Assembly: GCA_002314755.1 (NCBI GenBank)
Contig: DCHC01000021.1
Location: 1 to 23,119 of the forward strand
Direction: 5' to 3'
DNA length: 23,119 bases
DNA from: Faecalibacterium sp. UBA1762
Lineage (GTDB): Bacteria; Bacillota; Clostridia; Oscillospirales; Ruminococcaceae
In this document: positions 8,101 to 16,200 of the stretch, piece by piece
Layout: each line of letters starts with the position of its first letter
Position numbering within the stretch: position 1 is the first letter of the stretch
Notes under the pieces: generated by a model
The model's database searches: none
Seen by the model: only the letters and a program-made list of their open reading frames with translations
What the model was told of the DNA's origin: nothing
Made by a program: the position numbers and the translations under genes

Positions 8101-8129
8101 TTGTAAAATCATTTTTCCCGTGTTAGAAT
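8101..8129 (+). promoter_or_regulatory. Extended -10 promoter for the PHP-oxidoreductase-GH36 unit
   Basis: TTGTAA (8101-8106) and TAGAAT (8124-8129) are 17 bases apart, with a TGT extension directly before the -10. The start codon of the PHP gene lies 43 bases downstream of the -10. Confidence 0.7.
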
Positions 8130-8139
8130 GGGACTGTAA

Positions 8140-8153
8140 AAAAAGCGCTTTTT
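8140..8153. promoter_or_regulatory. Operator-like palindrome of LacI/GalR type
   Basis: AAAAAGCGCTTTTT is a perfect 14-bp palindrome centred on CG. It lies just downstream of the -10 box, at about +4 to +17 of the predicted transcript. LacI-family operators commonly have an AAGCGCTT core, and this position would block transcription. The regulator gene is not in the window. A catabolite (cre-like) site is an alternative. Confidence 0.5.
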
Positions 8154-8171
8154 ATGAACGGAGAAGGTACC

Positions 8172-8994
8172 ATGAACCACCTGCATTTTGACCATGACTA
8201 CCATTTGCATAGCTATATCTCCCCCTGCGCGGGCGAAAAACGCTGGCAGCAGACTACCAGCCGCATTTTTTCAGTACGCAAAAGAAAACGGCCTTGCGGA
8301 TATCTGCCTGACTGACCATTTCTGGGACGAAGCAGTCCCCCCTGTGCCCGCCTGGCAGGAGCAGAGCTTTGCTGCCCTGCAAACGGTATTGCCCCTACCG
8401 CAGGGAGGGGGTATCCATTTTCATTTTGGCTGCGAAGCGGAGATGGATCGGGATTACCGCTTGGGTCTTGCCCCGGAGCATTATGATGCGTTTGAACTGA
8501 TTTTGATCGCAACCAGCCATCTGCACCTGGGATTTACCACATACGGTGACGAATGCAGCATTCTGCAAAAGGCCGTCACTTATATCTGCAAATTAGAGCA
8601 CCTGTTGAGCATGCCGCTGCCGTTTGAAAAAATCGGTTTACCCCACCTGACAACCTCACTGATTGCCACCGAGCACCCCGGCGACCATTTTAAGGTGTTG
8701 GACAGTATTCCGGACAGTGCTTTTCGGGATGTTTTTCGCGAGTTTGCCCACCGTGGCAGCGGTATAGAACTAAACGCGGAACTTGCCGAGCTGATACAGC
8801 AAAATCAAGCCGGTGCGTTACGCCCGTTTTTCATTGCCAAAGAGGTCGGCTGTAAATTCTATTTTGGCAGCGACGGCCATATCCCGGACGAAACCAGTCG
8901 CGCGCGTAGCGCGTTTGAGGCCATTAGCCATGTTTTTCCGTTGGATGAGCTGGAACGGTTTGAACCCTTCGGCGCCACGGTAAAATCAAACTAA
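8172..8994 (+). pseudogene. PHP-domain metal hydrolase (histidinol-phosphatase-like), interrupted by a one-base frameshift
   Basis: The gene starts at 8172 behind GGAGAAGG and reads DHDYHLHSYISPC, the HxH metal motif of PHP phosphoesterases (His11, His13). After residue 33 the frame breaks at a run of six T (8266-8271). Dropping one T restores RIFQYAKENGLADICLTDHF and then a full reading frame to 8994. As read, the first frame stops at 8313-8315, giving only 47 aa. The ORF starting at 8188 lacks the HxH motif. The corrected product is 273 aa, with later metal motifs LTDHFWD, TSHLHLG and SDGH. It is a true mutation, a slippage site or a homopolymer sequencing error. The role would be phosphate-ester hydrolysis; the substrate is unknown. 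Confidence 0.8.
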
Positions 8995-9040
8995 TAAAAA
9001 ACAGCCGTAGAACTGTCGTTTGAAACGAGGAGGAAAAATC

Positions 9041-9880
9041 ATGCTGAAGATCGGTTTTATTGACTATTACCTGGATGAGTGGCACGCCAATAACTACCCG
9101 GAGATGCTGAAAAAGTTTTCTGACGGAGAGATGGCGGTAACCTATGTATATGCCTATACCGACCCGCCCCAAGGGCGAATCTCCAACGAGGAATGGGTAC
9201 GCAGATATGAGGTTGAGCGTTTGGACACGGTACAGGAGGTTGTGGAAAAAAGCGACTGTATCATTGTTCTTTCACCTGATAACCCGGAAATGCATGAGGA
9301 GCTTTGCCGCATTCCGCTTGCCAGCGGGAAGCGGGTATATGTAGATAAAACCTTTGCGCCGGATAAGCCCTCTGCGCTGCGCATTTTCGAAAACGCGGAT
9401 CGTCACGGCACGCCCTGCTTTTCCTCTTCGGCGCTGCGATTTTCCGATGAGCTGGATACGGTAGACCCTGCCGCCATTGATAAAATATACACGGAGGGTC
9501 CCGGCACCCTGGATATCGAATCCATTCACCAGATAGAGATGATCGTCCGGCTGATGAAGGCCCCTGCTACTCAGGTGATGTTCTTAGAGGAGGGGACCCA
9601 TCCCTCCTATCTGATCCGGTTTGCCGACGGCAGAACGGCGCAGTGCTATCACCGGGACGATCCGAATTTCAGCTTCCGTTTGACCGCGGTGGATCAGCAA
9701 AATCACGGCCGGGTTTTGGAGATAAAATCCGACTTTTTCGGCAATCTGATCCGGCAGATGGTTCGGTTCTTCCGCACAGGTGAGGTCCCGGTGCCGCACA
9801 GTCAGACGGTGGATGTCATCGGAATCCGAACTGCCATTATTGTCGCCGCTAAAACACCCTTTACCTGGGTCAATATCTGA
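9041..9880 (+). CDS. Divergent Gfo/Idh/MocA-type oxidoreductase
   Basis: A 279-aa protein with the outline of Gfo/Idh/MocA sugar dehydrogenases but several departures. The N-terminus (MLKIGFIDYYLDEWHANNYP) lacks the GxGxxG/A dinucleotide motif. VLSPDNPEMHEEL (76-88) corresponds to the family's C-TPN--H motif, and VDKTFAP (Lys103) takes the place of the usual EKP. The C-terminal half is short compared with the typical 330-390 aa. It may bind cofactor differently, be a partner of the adjacent full-length enzyme, or be non-oxidative. GAGGAGG at 9027-9033 supports the ATG at 9041; the in-frame ATG at 9020 precedes the ribosome site. It lies 46 bases after the PHP gene and 25 bases before the next oxidoreductase. 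Confidence 0.65.
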   Translation: MLKIGFIDYYLDEWHANNYPEMLKKFSDGEMAVTYVYAYTDPPQGRISNEEWVRRYEVERLDTVQEVVEKSDCIIVLSPDNPEMHEELCRIPLASGKRVYVDKTFAPDKPSALRIFENADRHGTPCFSSSALRFSDELDTVDPAAIDKIYTEGPGTLDIESIHQIEMIVRLMKAPATQVMFLEEGTHPSYLIRFADGRTAQCYHRDDPNFSFRLTAVDQQNHGRVLEIKSDFFGNLIRQMVRFFRTGEVPVPHSQTVDVIGIRTAIIVAAKTPFTWVNI

Positions 9881-9905
9881 GTACCGCCGGAAAGGAGTCT
9901 TCAAA

Positions 9906-10961
9906 ATGAAAATTGCAATTATCGGTTGCGGCACCATAGCAAATACCGCCCATATCCCGGCTTACATGAAAAACGAAAAAGCGGAAATCAAGTATTTTTG
10001 CGACATCATCCCACGGCGGGCGGACGAAGCCGTGGAAAAGTACAGCTGCGGCAAAGCCGTGTACGACTACCGTGAAATTTTGAACGATCCGGAGATCGAG
10101 GCGGTATCGGTCTGTACCCCAAACCATATGCACGCCCAAATTACCAGAGATTTTTTGAAAGCCGGTAAAAACGTGCTATGTGAAAAGCCTGCCGCCCGTA
10201 CCTATGCCGAGGCATTGACCATGCAGGCAACCCAGCATGAGACCGGCAAGACCCTGAATATCGGCGTGGTCAACCGTTTCAATGACGGAGTCAACCAGAT
10301 CAAAAAGCTGATTGACGGCGGTGAGTTGGGCAAGGTATATCAGGTCTATGTCAGCTTCCGTTCTCACCGCAGCATTCCCGGTTTGGGTGGCGCTTTTACC
10401 ACCAAAGAGATTGCCGGTGGCGGGGTTCTGATTGACTGGGGTGTTCATTTTTTGGATATTGTCATGTACTGCTGCGGCGACCCCAAGGCAAAGACCGTCT
10501 CGGCAGAGACCTTCTCCTACCTTGGCAAGGATATGAAAAACTACAGCTTTGTGGGTATGTGGGCAGGCCCGCCCAAGTATGACGGCGTTTACGATGTGGA
10601 GGAGGGGGTAACCGGCATCATCCGTACCGAAGGCCCTACCATCACCGTCAACGGCGCCTGGGCACAGAATATCGGCGAGAATGAGATGTTTATTGATTTT
10701 ATGGGCGAGAAGGGAGGCATTCGGCTGCAGTACGGTGCGGATTTTACCTTATATAGCACCAAAAACGGTATGCTGACCACCACAACCACCCAATACCCAA
10801 CCAACAACCATTTTGAAAACGAAATCAATGCCTTTGTGGACTGTGTGGAAACCGGTGCCCGGCTGCCCTCTCATATTGACACCAATATTCTGACCTCCCG
10901 TCTGATGCAGGCCATCTACGATTCAGCCGCTGCCCATCAGGAAATCGTTCTGGAGGAGTGA
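9906..10961 (+). CDS. Gfo/Idh/MocA family NAD(P)-dependent oxidoreductase
   Basis: A 351-aa canonical member. The Rossmann motif IIGCGTIA starts at residue 5 (Gly7, Gly9), VSVCTPNHMHAQI is the TPN-H block, and CEKPAA carries the conserved Glu93-Lys94-Pro95. GGGVLIDWGVHFLDI (171-185) provides Asp177 and His181, the usual catalytic pair in the alpha/beta C-terminal domain. Such enzymes oxidise or reduce sugar or inositol hydroxyls, and some act as NAD-dependent glycosidases (GH109-like) through a transient keto intermediate. Here it may act on a sugar released by GH38 or GH36. GGAAAGGAG lies before the ATG at 9906; the open frame extends upstream to 9780 into the previous gene, but that start has no support. 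The product is probably cytoplasmic. Confidence 0.85.
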   Translation: MKIAIIGCGTIANTAHIPAYMKNEKAEIKYFCDIIPRRADEAVEKYSCGKAVYDYREILNDPEIEAVSVCTPNHMHAQITRDFLKAGKNVLCEKPAARTYAEALTMQATQHETGKTLNIGVVNRFNDGVNQIKKLIDGGELGKVYQVYVSFRSHRSIPGLGGAFTTKEIAGGGVLIDWGVHFLDIVMYCCGDPKAKTVSAETFSYLGKDMKNYSFVGMWAGPPKYDGVYDVEEGVTGIIRTEGPTITVNGAWAQNIGENEMFIDFMGEKGGIRLQYGADFTLYSTKNGMLTTTTTQYPTNNHFENEINAFVDCVETGARLPSHIDTNILTSRLMQAIYDSAAAHQEIVLEE

Positions 10962-11007
10962 TCTGCCGGGCAGGAACCGCAATTGATTAGGAAAAGGAGC
11001 AACCGCC

Positions 11008-12876
11008 ATGTTTTATAAGTTGTATCAGGACGGCAGTATGGATATCTCTGCCGCAAACGGCAAAATTGCGCTAAAAGGGGGTTACCCGGCACTGGATGGC
11101 GTCCCCGTGCGGCCCATACAGGTCACTGTGACCCCAACCACCGCAGAGTACCTGCTGGCAGACGGCAAGCTGGTGCTGTCCTTTGCGCAAAAGGGAGAAG
11201 GGCTTGCCCTTTGTGCCGTGGCGCAGGGGCTGAACCCGCACGATATTGCCTATTTTGCCGGTGCGTCGGTCACCGGCTGCACCAAGAGCTTTGGCGAAGG
11301 GCTCGGCATTGCCGGACCCTCCGGTTTTTATGATCTGACCAAGGGACAGCCCTTTACATCGGACGCCCTGGTCGCTGTAGGCTTTGACGGAGACGGGTTC
11401 GAACAGTCTGTACTGACGGCACATTTTTCTGACCACACTCATTTTCGCAGCCGGTTTGGCTTTGACGGGGACAGGCTGGCGGTGCTGGTGGATACCGAGC
11501 AGGCGCTTACGGACGAAAACGGCGGGGTCAAGCCGCTGCCCACCTTGTATTTTGCTGAGGCCACAGATTTTTACACCGGCCTTTCTGCCTGCGCCCGGGA
11601 CATTGCCGATACCATGCACGCCTGTCCGGCCAAAAAACCGGCGTTTCACTGGTGCAGCTGGTATTATCAGTACAACAATCTGGATCAAGCCACCCTGGAG
11701 GAGTACACCTCCGGCTTTTCCGCGTTCAGGGAGCAGCTGCCCTTTACCCATATCCAGATCGACGCCGGATATTTCCGCACCTGCGGCGACTGGCTGATCC
11801 CCAGCCCGTGCTTTGCGGACGGCATGGAAAAGGCCGCAAGGACGATATTGGACGCAGGCTATCAGCCGGGTATCTGGGTAGCGCCCTTTATGGTGGGGGA
11901 TGAAAGCTTTATCTATCAGCAGCACCCCGACTGGCTGCTGCACAATGCCGACGGCAGTCTGCATATTCAGCTGATGCAGTATAACGAGCCTAAGATATGG
12001 GGCTACCGGGATTTTGACTATTATGTGCTGGACACCAGCAACCCGGAGGCGTTTAGCTATATCGTGGATGTGTTCCGCACCCTGCACAACTGGGGTTACA
12101 CCCTGTTCAAGACCGATTTTCTGCTGTGGGGCCTGCAGGATTCTACCCTTGTGCGCCGGTATGCCCCGGGCAAGACCAGCTTTGAATATTTCCGTGAGCT
12201 GATGGCAGGTATCCGTGAGGCAATTGGTGACAGTCGCTGGCTGGGCTGCATTGCGCCCTATATGCCGGCAATCGGCTTTGTGGATATGATGCGTATCGCT
12301 GCCGATGTAGGCGCCCAATGGGATGAACACTGCAATTTCGGCCCTGCAAACATGATTCAGGAGCTGACCGCCGACGCCTATTTCAACAACATCTACTGGC
12401 AAAACGACCCAGATGCCGTTATGCTGCGTGATTTCCACATTTTTCTGAACGATGATCAGATCACAGGGCTTGCTTTGCTGGCAGCAGCCTCCGGCGGGTG
12501 TATCTATACCTCGGACCCTATTCACAAGCTTCGCCCGGACCGCCGTGAGCTGATGGCGTTTGTGCGTGCCGATTCGCTGCACACACCGGAGTATCCCGGT
12601 TGGCAACAAAAGAAAGAGACGGTCTGTATTGTCAATCGGCTGGAAAAAGGCTGCCTTGTCTACTGGTTCAACGCCACAGACCGGGAGCAGGTCGTGACCC
12701 CGGACTGGCGGACTTTGTGCAATGATGCAGCAGGGTATGCCATGGCGTACGGCGAAAAATGCAGTCTGCCGGTAGGCGAGCTGCCGTACATCAAAATAGC
12801 CCCCCGCAGCGGCAAGCTATACTTTGTGACAACCGAGCCGCTGACACAGCAGCCGAAAAATATGTGGGTGTGGTGA
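11008..12876 (+). CDS. Glycoside hydrolase family 36-like alpha-galactosidase (clan GH-D)
   Basis: A 622-aa glycosidase. It has an N-terminal beta-rich domain (about 1-200) and a catalytic barrel beginning FHWCSWYYQY (213-222), a clan GH-D signature. YQPGIWVAPFMV (285-296) is the typical strand before the active site. LFKTDFL places the nucleophile at Asp370, and MRIAADVGAQW places the acid/base at Asp433. The family removes terminal alpha-galactose or alpha-N-acetylgalactosamine; the specific sugar cannot be told. It is somewhat shorter than classical GH36 (about 700-750 aa) and lacks a signal peptide, so action on imported oligosaccharides is likely. AAAGGAG at 10993-10999 lies 8 bases before the ATG. 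It is the last gene before a strong terminator. Confidence 0.85.
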   Translation: MFYKLYQDGSMDISAANGKIALKGGYPALDGVPVRPIQVTVTPTTAEYLLADGKLVLSFAQKGEGLALCAVAQGLNPHDIAYFAGASVTGCTKSFGEGLGIAGPSGFYDLTKGQPFTSDALVAVGFDGDGFEQSVLTAHFSDHTHFRSRFGFDGDRLAVLVDTEQALTDENGGVKPLPTLYFAEATDFYTGLSACARDIADTMHACPAKKPAFHWCSWYYQYNNLDQATLEEYTSGFSAFREQLPFTHIQIDAGYFRTCGDWLIPSPCFADGMEKAARTILDAGYQPGIWVAPFMVGDESFIYQQHPDWLLHNADGSLHIQLMQYNEPKIWGYRDFDYYVLDTSNPEAFSYIVDVFRTLHNWGYTLFKTDFLLWGLQDSTLVRRYAPGKTSFEYFRELMAGIREAIGDSRWLGCIAPYMPAIGFVDMMRIAADVGAQWDEHCNFGPANMIQELTADAYFNNIYWQNDPDAVMLRDFHIFLNDDQITGLALLAAASGGCIYTSDPIHKLRPDRRELMAFVRADSLHTPEYPGWQQKKETVCIVNRLEKGCLVYWFNATDREQVVTPDWRTLCNDAAGYAMAYGEKCSLPVGELPYIKIAPRSGKLYFVTTEPLTQQPKNMWVW

Positions 12877-12903
12877 AAAACTTCATCTTAGCAGATCTAT
12901 AGG

Positions 12904-12939
12904 AAAAGGTCCACGGTCAAACCGATCGTGGACCTTTTT
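12904..12939 (+). terminator. Rho-independent terminator of the glycan cluster
   Basis: AAAAGGTCCACG (12904-12915) pairs with CGTGGACCTTTT (12927-12938) over 12 bp, followed by T. It sits 27 bases after the GH36 stop. The A run on the left arm could also make it act on the other strand. Confidence 0.9.
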
Positions 12940-12940
12940 A

Positions 12941-12955
12941 ATCCGGTGACCGGAT
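12941..12955. repeat. 15-bp palindrome after the terminator
   Basis: ATCCGGTGACCGGAT consists of perfect 7-bp arms around one G. It lies directly after the GH36 terminator and has no promoter beside it. It could be an unused operator, an element trace or a second small hairpin. Confidence 0.4.
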
Positions 12956-13033
12956 AATCCAGTCACTTTTGATATAAATAAACAGATATTCTTCTTGTAA
13001 TATTTTTCGCTAAATGTAGGTTTAGTGAAGCAT

Positions 13034-13050
13034 AGGGAACCTATAAAATG
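13034..13050. repeat. Imperfect third copy of the end repeat
   Basis: AGGGAACCTATAAAATG aligns with the right-end sequence AGGGAACCTCGATAAATTG if two bases (CG) are gapped. On the opposite strand it shares 11 bases, AGGTTCCCTAT, with the left end. It lies at the boundary between the two halves of the window. The match is short and may be chance. The remainder of 12956-13129 is AT-rich with nothing else recognised. Confidence 0.3.
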
Positions 13051-13129
13051 CAAATATCTTTAATTCTAACAAACTGGATATTTCATGTTTTCATTCATCC
13101 AAACAAAACCGCTGATGTTCTACATCCGC

Positions 13130-13176
13130 AAAAAAACAGGATATGACGCATCCTGTTTTTGCGCCATATCCTGTTT
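13130..13176 (-). terminator. Terminator of the helicase operon, with an alternative + strand hairpin
   Basis: Read on the minus strand, AAACAGGATATG pairs with CATATCCTGTTT (13134-13145 and 13165-13176), extended by CGC/GCG inside, and is followed by a run of seven T. Read on the plus strand, a different hairpin (13132-13142 with 13150-13160) ending in TTTTT can form from the same sequence. The two are mutually exclusive in one molecule, so the site may stop transcription from both sides. It lies about 107 bases after the helicase stop. Confidence 0.75.
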
Positions 13177-13282
13177 ATTTTTGAACTATGTTTACTTAAT
13201 CTACGACTACTTTTGCACTTGTATCCCATTGACCCTGTACAATACTCCAATGTGATACTGTGATATACAGACTTCTATATTA

Positions 13283-16200
13283 CTATCCTAATATTCTCCG
13301 GAAAAACCGTACTACAATACCACGTTGCAACAAATCATGATACTTTTGATTGTAATAGTTTCTCAGGCAGCTGTAACATGAGGTTTCCATCTCCGGACCA
13401 CCACAATTACACCGTTCCATTTTTTCTAGCGTTGCATAGAATACCTGCATCAGCACTTCTTTGCTCTGGATTCGTTTTACATGGCCAGCACCACCGGGTG
13501 TGGAATCATATACTAAAAATCCATAATTCCCGGTATGGCTTACAGTATTCTGATACCATGTCAGACAACCCGCAATATCACTGCGCTCAATATTCAGAGC
13601 ATCGCTGATGCCCTCCAAAATTCCATTAAGCAGGCTCAGTGCTGTGCCTGTATCATAAATCTCTTCCTGTGGGAAACGAATCTGTACTGCATCGGTCTTA
13701 AATCGATATGCCAAAGAATATCTTGTAAGCCGTTCATTAACACAAGGATATCCGTCTTTCTTTTTATGCTTTTTGCGCATTGATAAGTGGAAGTTTTTAG
13801 AATCCAGCTCTGCATATCCGCAACTCTCGCACACAAAGAAATTGCTATCATTGATTACCGCTAACTCCGCATCACTCGCCATGGAGATTTGTACGGATGA
13901 CGAGCCAATCGCATACTCCATATACTCAGGCTCTTCATTTTTTGGCAAGTAGGATACTTCGCCTCTGTATGTACGGATAGGTTTCTTCAATCCCGGCTTT
14001 GTAATAGAATCGCTATCTGCAACAAATCCAAACTCGGGAATCAAATACACCTTGCCTATTCCCTTTAATTCCTCATGACAGGTATCACACTGTGTGTATT
14101 CAACCGTATCTCCCGGAATATATGTCCGTAGATTCAAAGATTGACATTTGTCACACCTGCAATATCTGGACATTTTCCACTGTCTAGATGGAATAGTACG
14201 AATATACCGACTTGTAATCAAATTACCGTTTGCAACAATTTGCGAACCGGGTGCGTACTCCGAGATAGCAACTGCCAGATCTCTTTGTAAACTCAACCTG
14301 CCTGCGCTGCCGTTTTTGTCCGACACTTCCAGTTCCACGGTATCAACCGGGAATCCGTACTTCGGGAAAACACCTTTTCTCGCAAGGTATGTCAAGAGGT
14401 TTTCTTTCTGGAACGTATTGATACGACGCTGTAACGCATCTATCCCTCTCCTTCCCTCTCGATAATACTCATCTCTAACCTTTTGTAGTTCATCAACCTC
14501 TTCTTTGTATTCTGCATTTAATGTTTCAAGGAATCCTTCCTGACTGTCCGTCAATTCTTTGACCCAACCAAACCCGTTCACATGGAATGTGGACGCCAGT
14601 GACTTTGGCAAAAATGCAGATAAATACTTTGCGACCTCAATCGGTTTTTCTTCCAGAAATTTGCGGAATAAGTCAAAGCCGGTTTCCCCGGGATTCCCAT
14701 CAAAGAAGGTTGTTACATCTGCAAACAATTCTGGATGCTGTCTCCAAAATATACCGAACACTGACGCATAAAGGTGACGAATTGCAATCTTAGCATTTTC
14801 GATTTCAAAGACCGGAGGGTCAATCTTGCCGCGAATCATTCGTTCTGGTGCCTTAAAATAGGAGAAATCATGGCTGCTCTTCGTGCAGAAGGTCAAAGCG
14901 AAGGCCGCTGAATGAATAGAACGTCCGGCACGACCGGCTCGCTGGGCATAGTTCGCCGGAGATGGCGGCATATTTCGCATAAAAACGGTTTCCAACGAGC
15001 CCACATCTACACCCATTTCAAACGTTGTTGAACACGACAAGATATCCAGCTGTTTCGTCTTGAACTTCTTTTGATAGTCGTATGCAATATCCTTTTCAAG
15101 CTGTGCCGTATGTTCAACTACGCGAAGAGGTCGTATTTCAAGTTCCTGATATATATTATAGTAATGGTCGTCTTTAAATGTGTCTGCCGGAATCAACTCT
15201 TTTAACTCTCCGTCACAATGGTAGGCCGGACATACATTACTGATATTGTGAGCGGTGACCCGATGACATTTTGCACAACGATAAACCTTATTGGGAACTG
15301 CCGGTACCAGTTCAAGAGGGTTGATACGAAATCCATCCTTCGTTGACTGCATAAGCGTTTTCTCAAAGAATGCTTTCCAAAAGCCCTCACAGTTTCTTGT
15401 AATATCTTCGCTTGACAATTCTATTCCCTTTTTTGCCAAAACTTTGCGAAGATAATCAGTTCGACGGTTCTGATACCTTGAATTAGAAGGGATAAAGGAT
15501 TTGATATGTCTTTGAGCATTGGAATCGGATAAAGAATACCCGGTTTGGATGCCCTGGAAAAGATAGAATGCCCGGTGTTCCGGTGTCATTGATACGGGAC
15601 ACTCGACTGCTCCCTCTGCCAACATAGTTTCCATGAAGACATTACAAATGATTCTCACTTCATCTGCAGATAGATTCAGCTTCGTATTCGGTCTCATTCT
15701 GTTTTGATTAACCGAAAAAGAGAGCAGGCCCAACCCTGGCAAAGAGTGTGCGGTGACGATTTCCGAAGTCTCATGCAAAACTGCTTTCCAACCTTCACGT
15801 ACTGCCTCGGAAGAACTTGCCACGCCCTGTCTTTCCATAATCGCCGCAACATCTTCAGCCAATGTTTCCATTGTACAGTTTCCGGTTGCGTACACCGGTT
15901 GCTTCAGAGCTTCAATGATTATTCTTTTATAAAGAATATTACGATATGATTGGTCCAGATAGGTTGCATAGTAAGCGGCACCCTGCCGATTATCCGAAAA
16001 TGCTATGAATTGTTTTGCAGCGTTTGTTTGCTCTATCTGCATTTCTTCAGATGATGCACCGAAGCCAAACTCGTCTTCTTCAGTAATTGGTTGCGTTACC
16101 TGAACTGTGGTAGAAGGAATCTGTTCAAATAAAGATGTGCCAACCACACTGGTTACTGCCTCTTGTCCGGCAAAAAAAGAACGTAAAATACCGGATGTAT

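Noticed and set aside
8188..8994. A separate intact CDS starting at 8188
   Set aside because: Its first residues are an out-of-frame reading of the conserved PHP N-terminus, and the true start at 8172 has the ribosome site. Treated as a frameshifted gene instead.
9780..9905. Upstream extension of the canonical oxidoreductase to 9780
   Set aside because: It overlaps the previous gene by about 100 bases, lacks a ribosome site and precedes the Rossmann motif start by 42 residues.
11071..12609. A 512-codon open frame antisense to the GH36-like gene
   Set aside because: It lies entirely opposite a gene with clear catalytic motifs, has no ribosome site or family motif, and arises from GC-rich codon structure.
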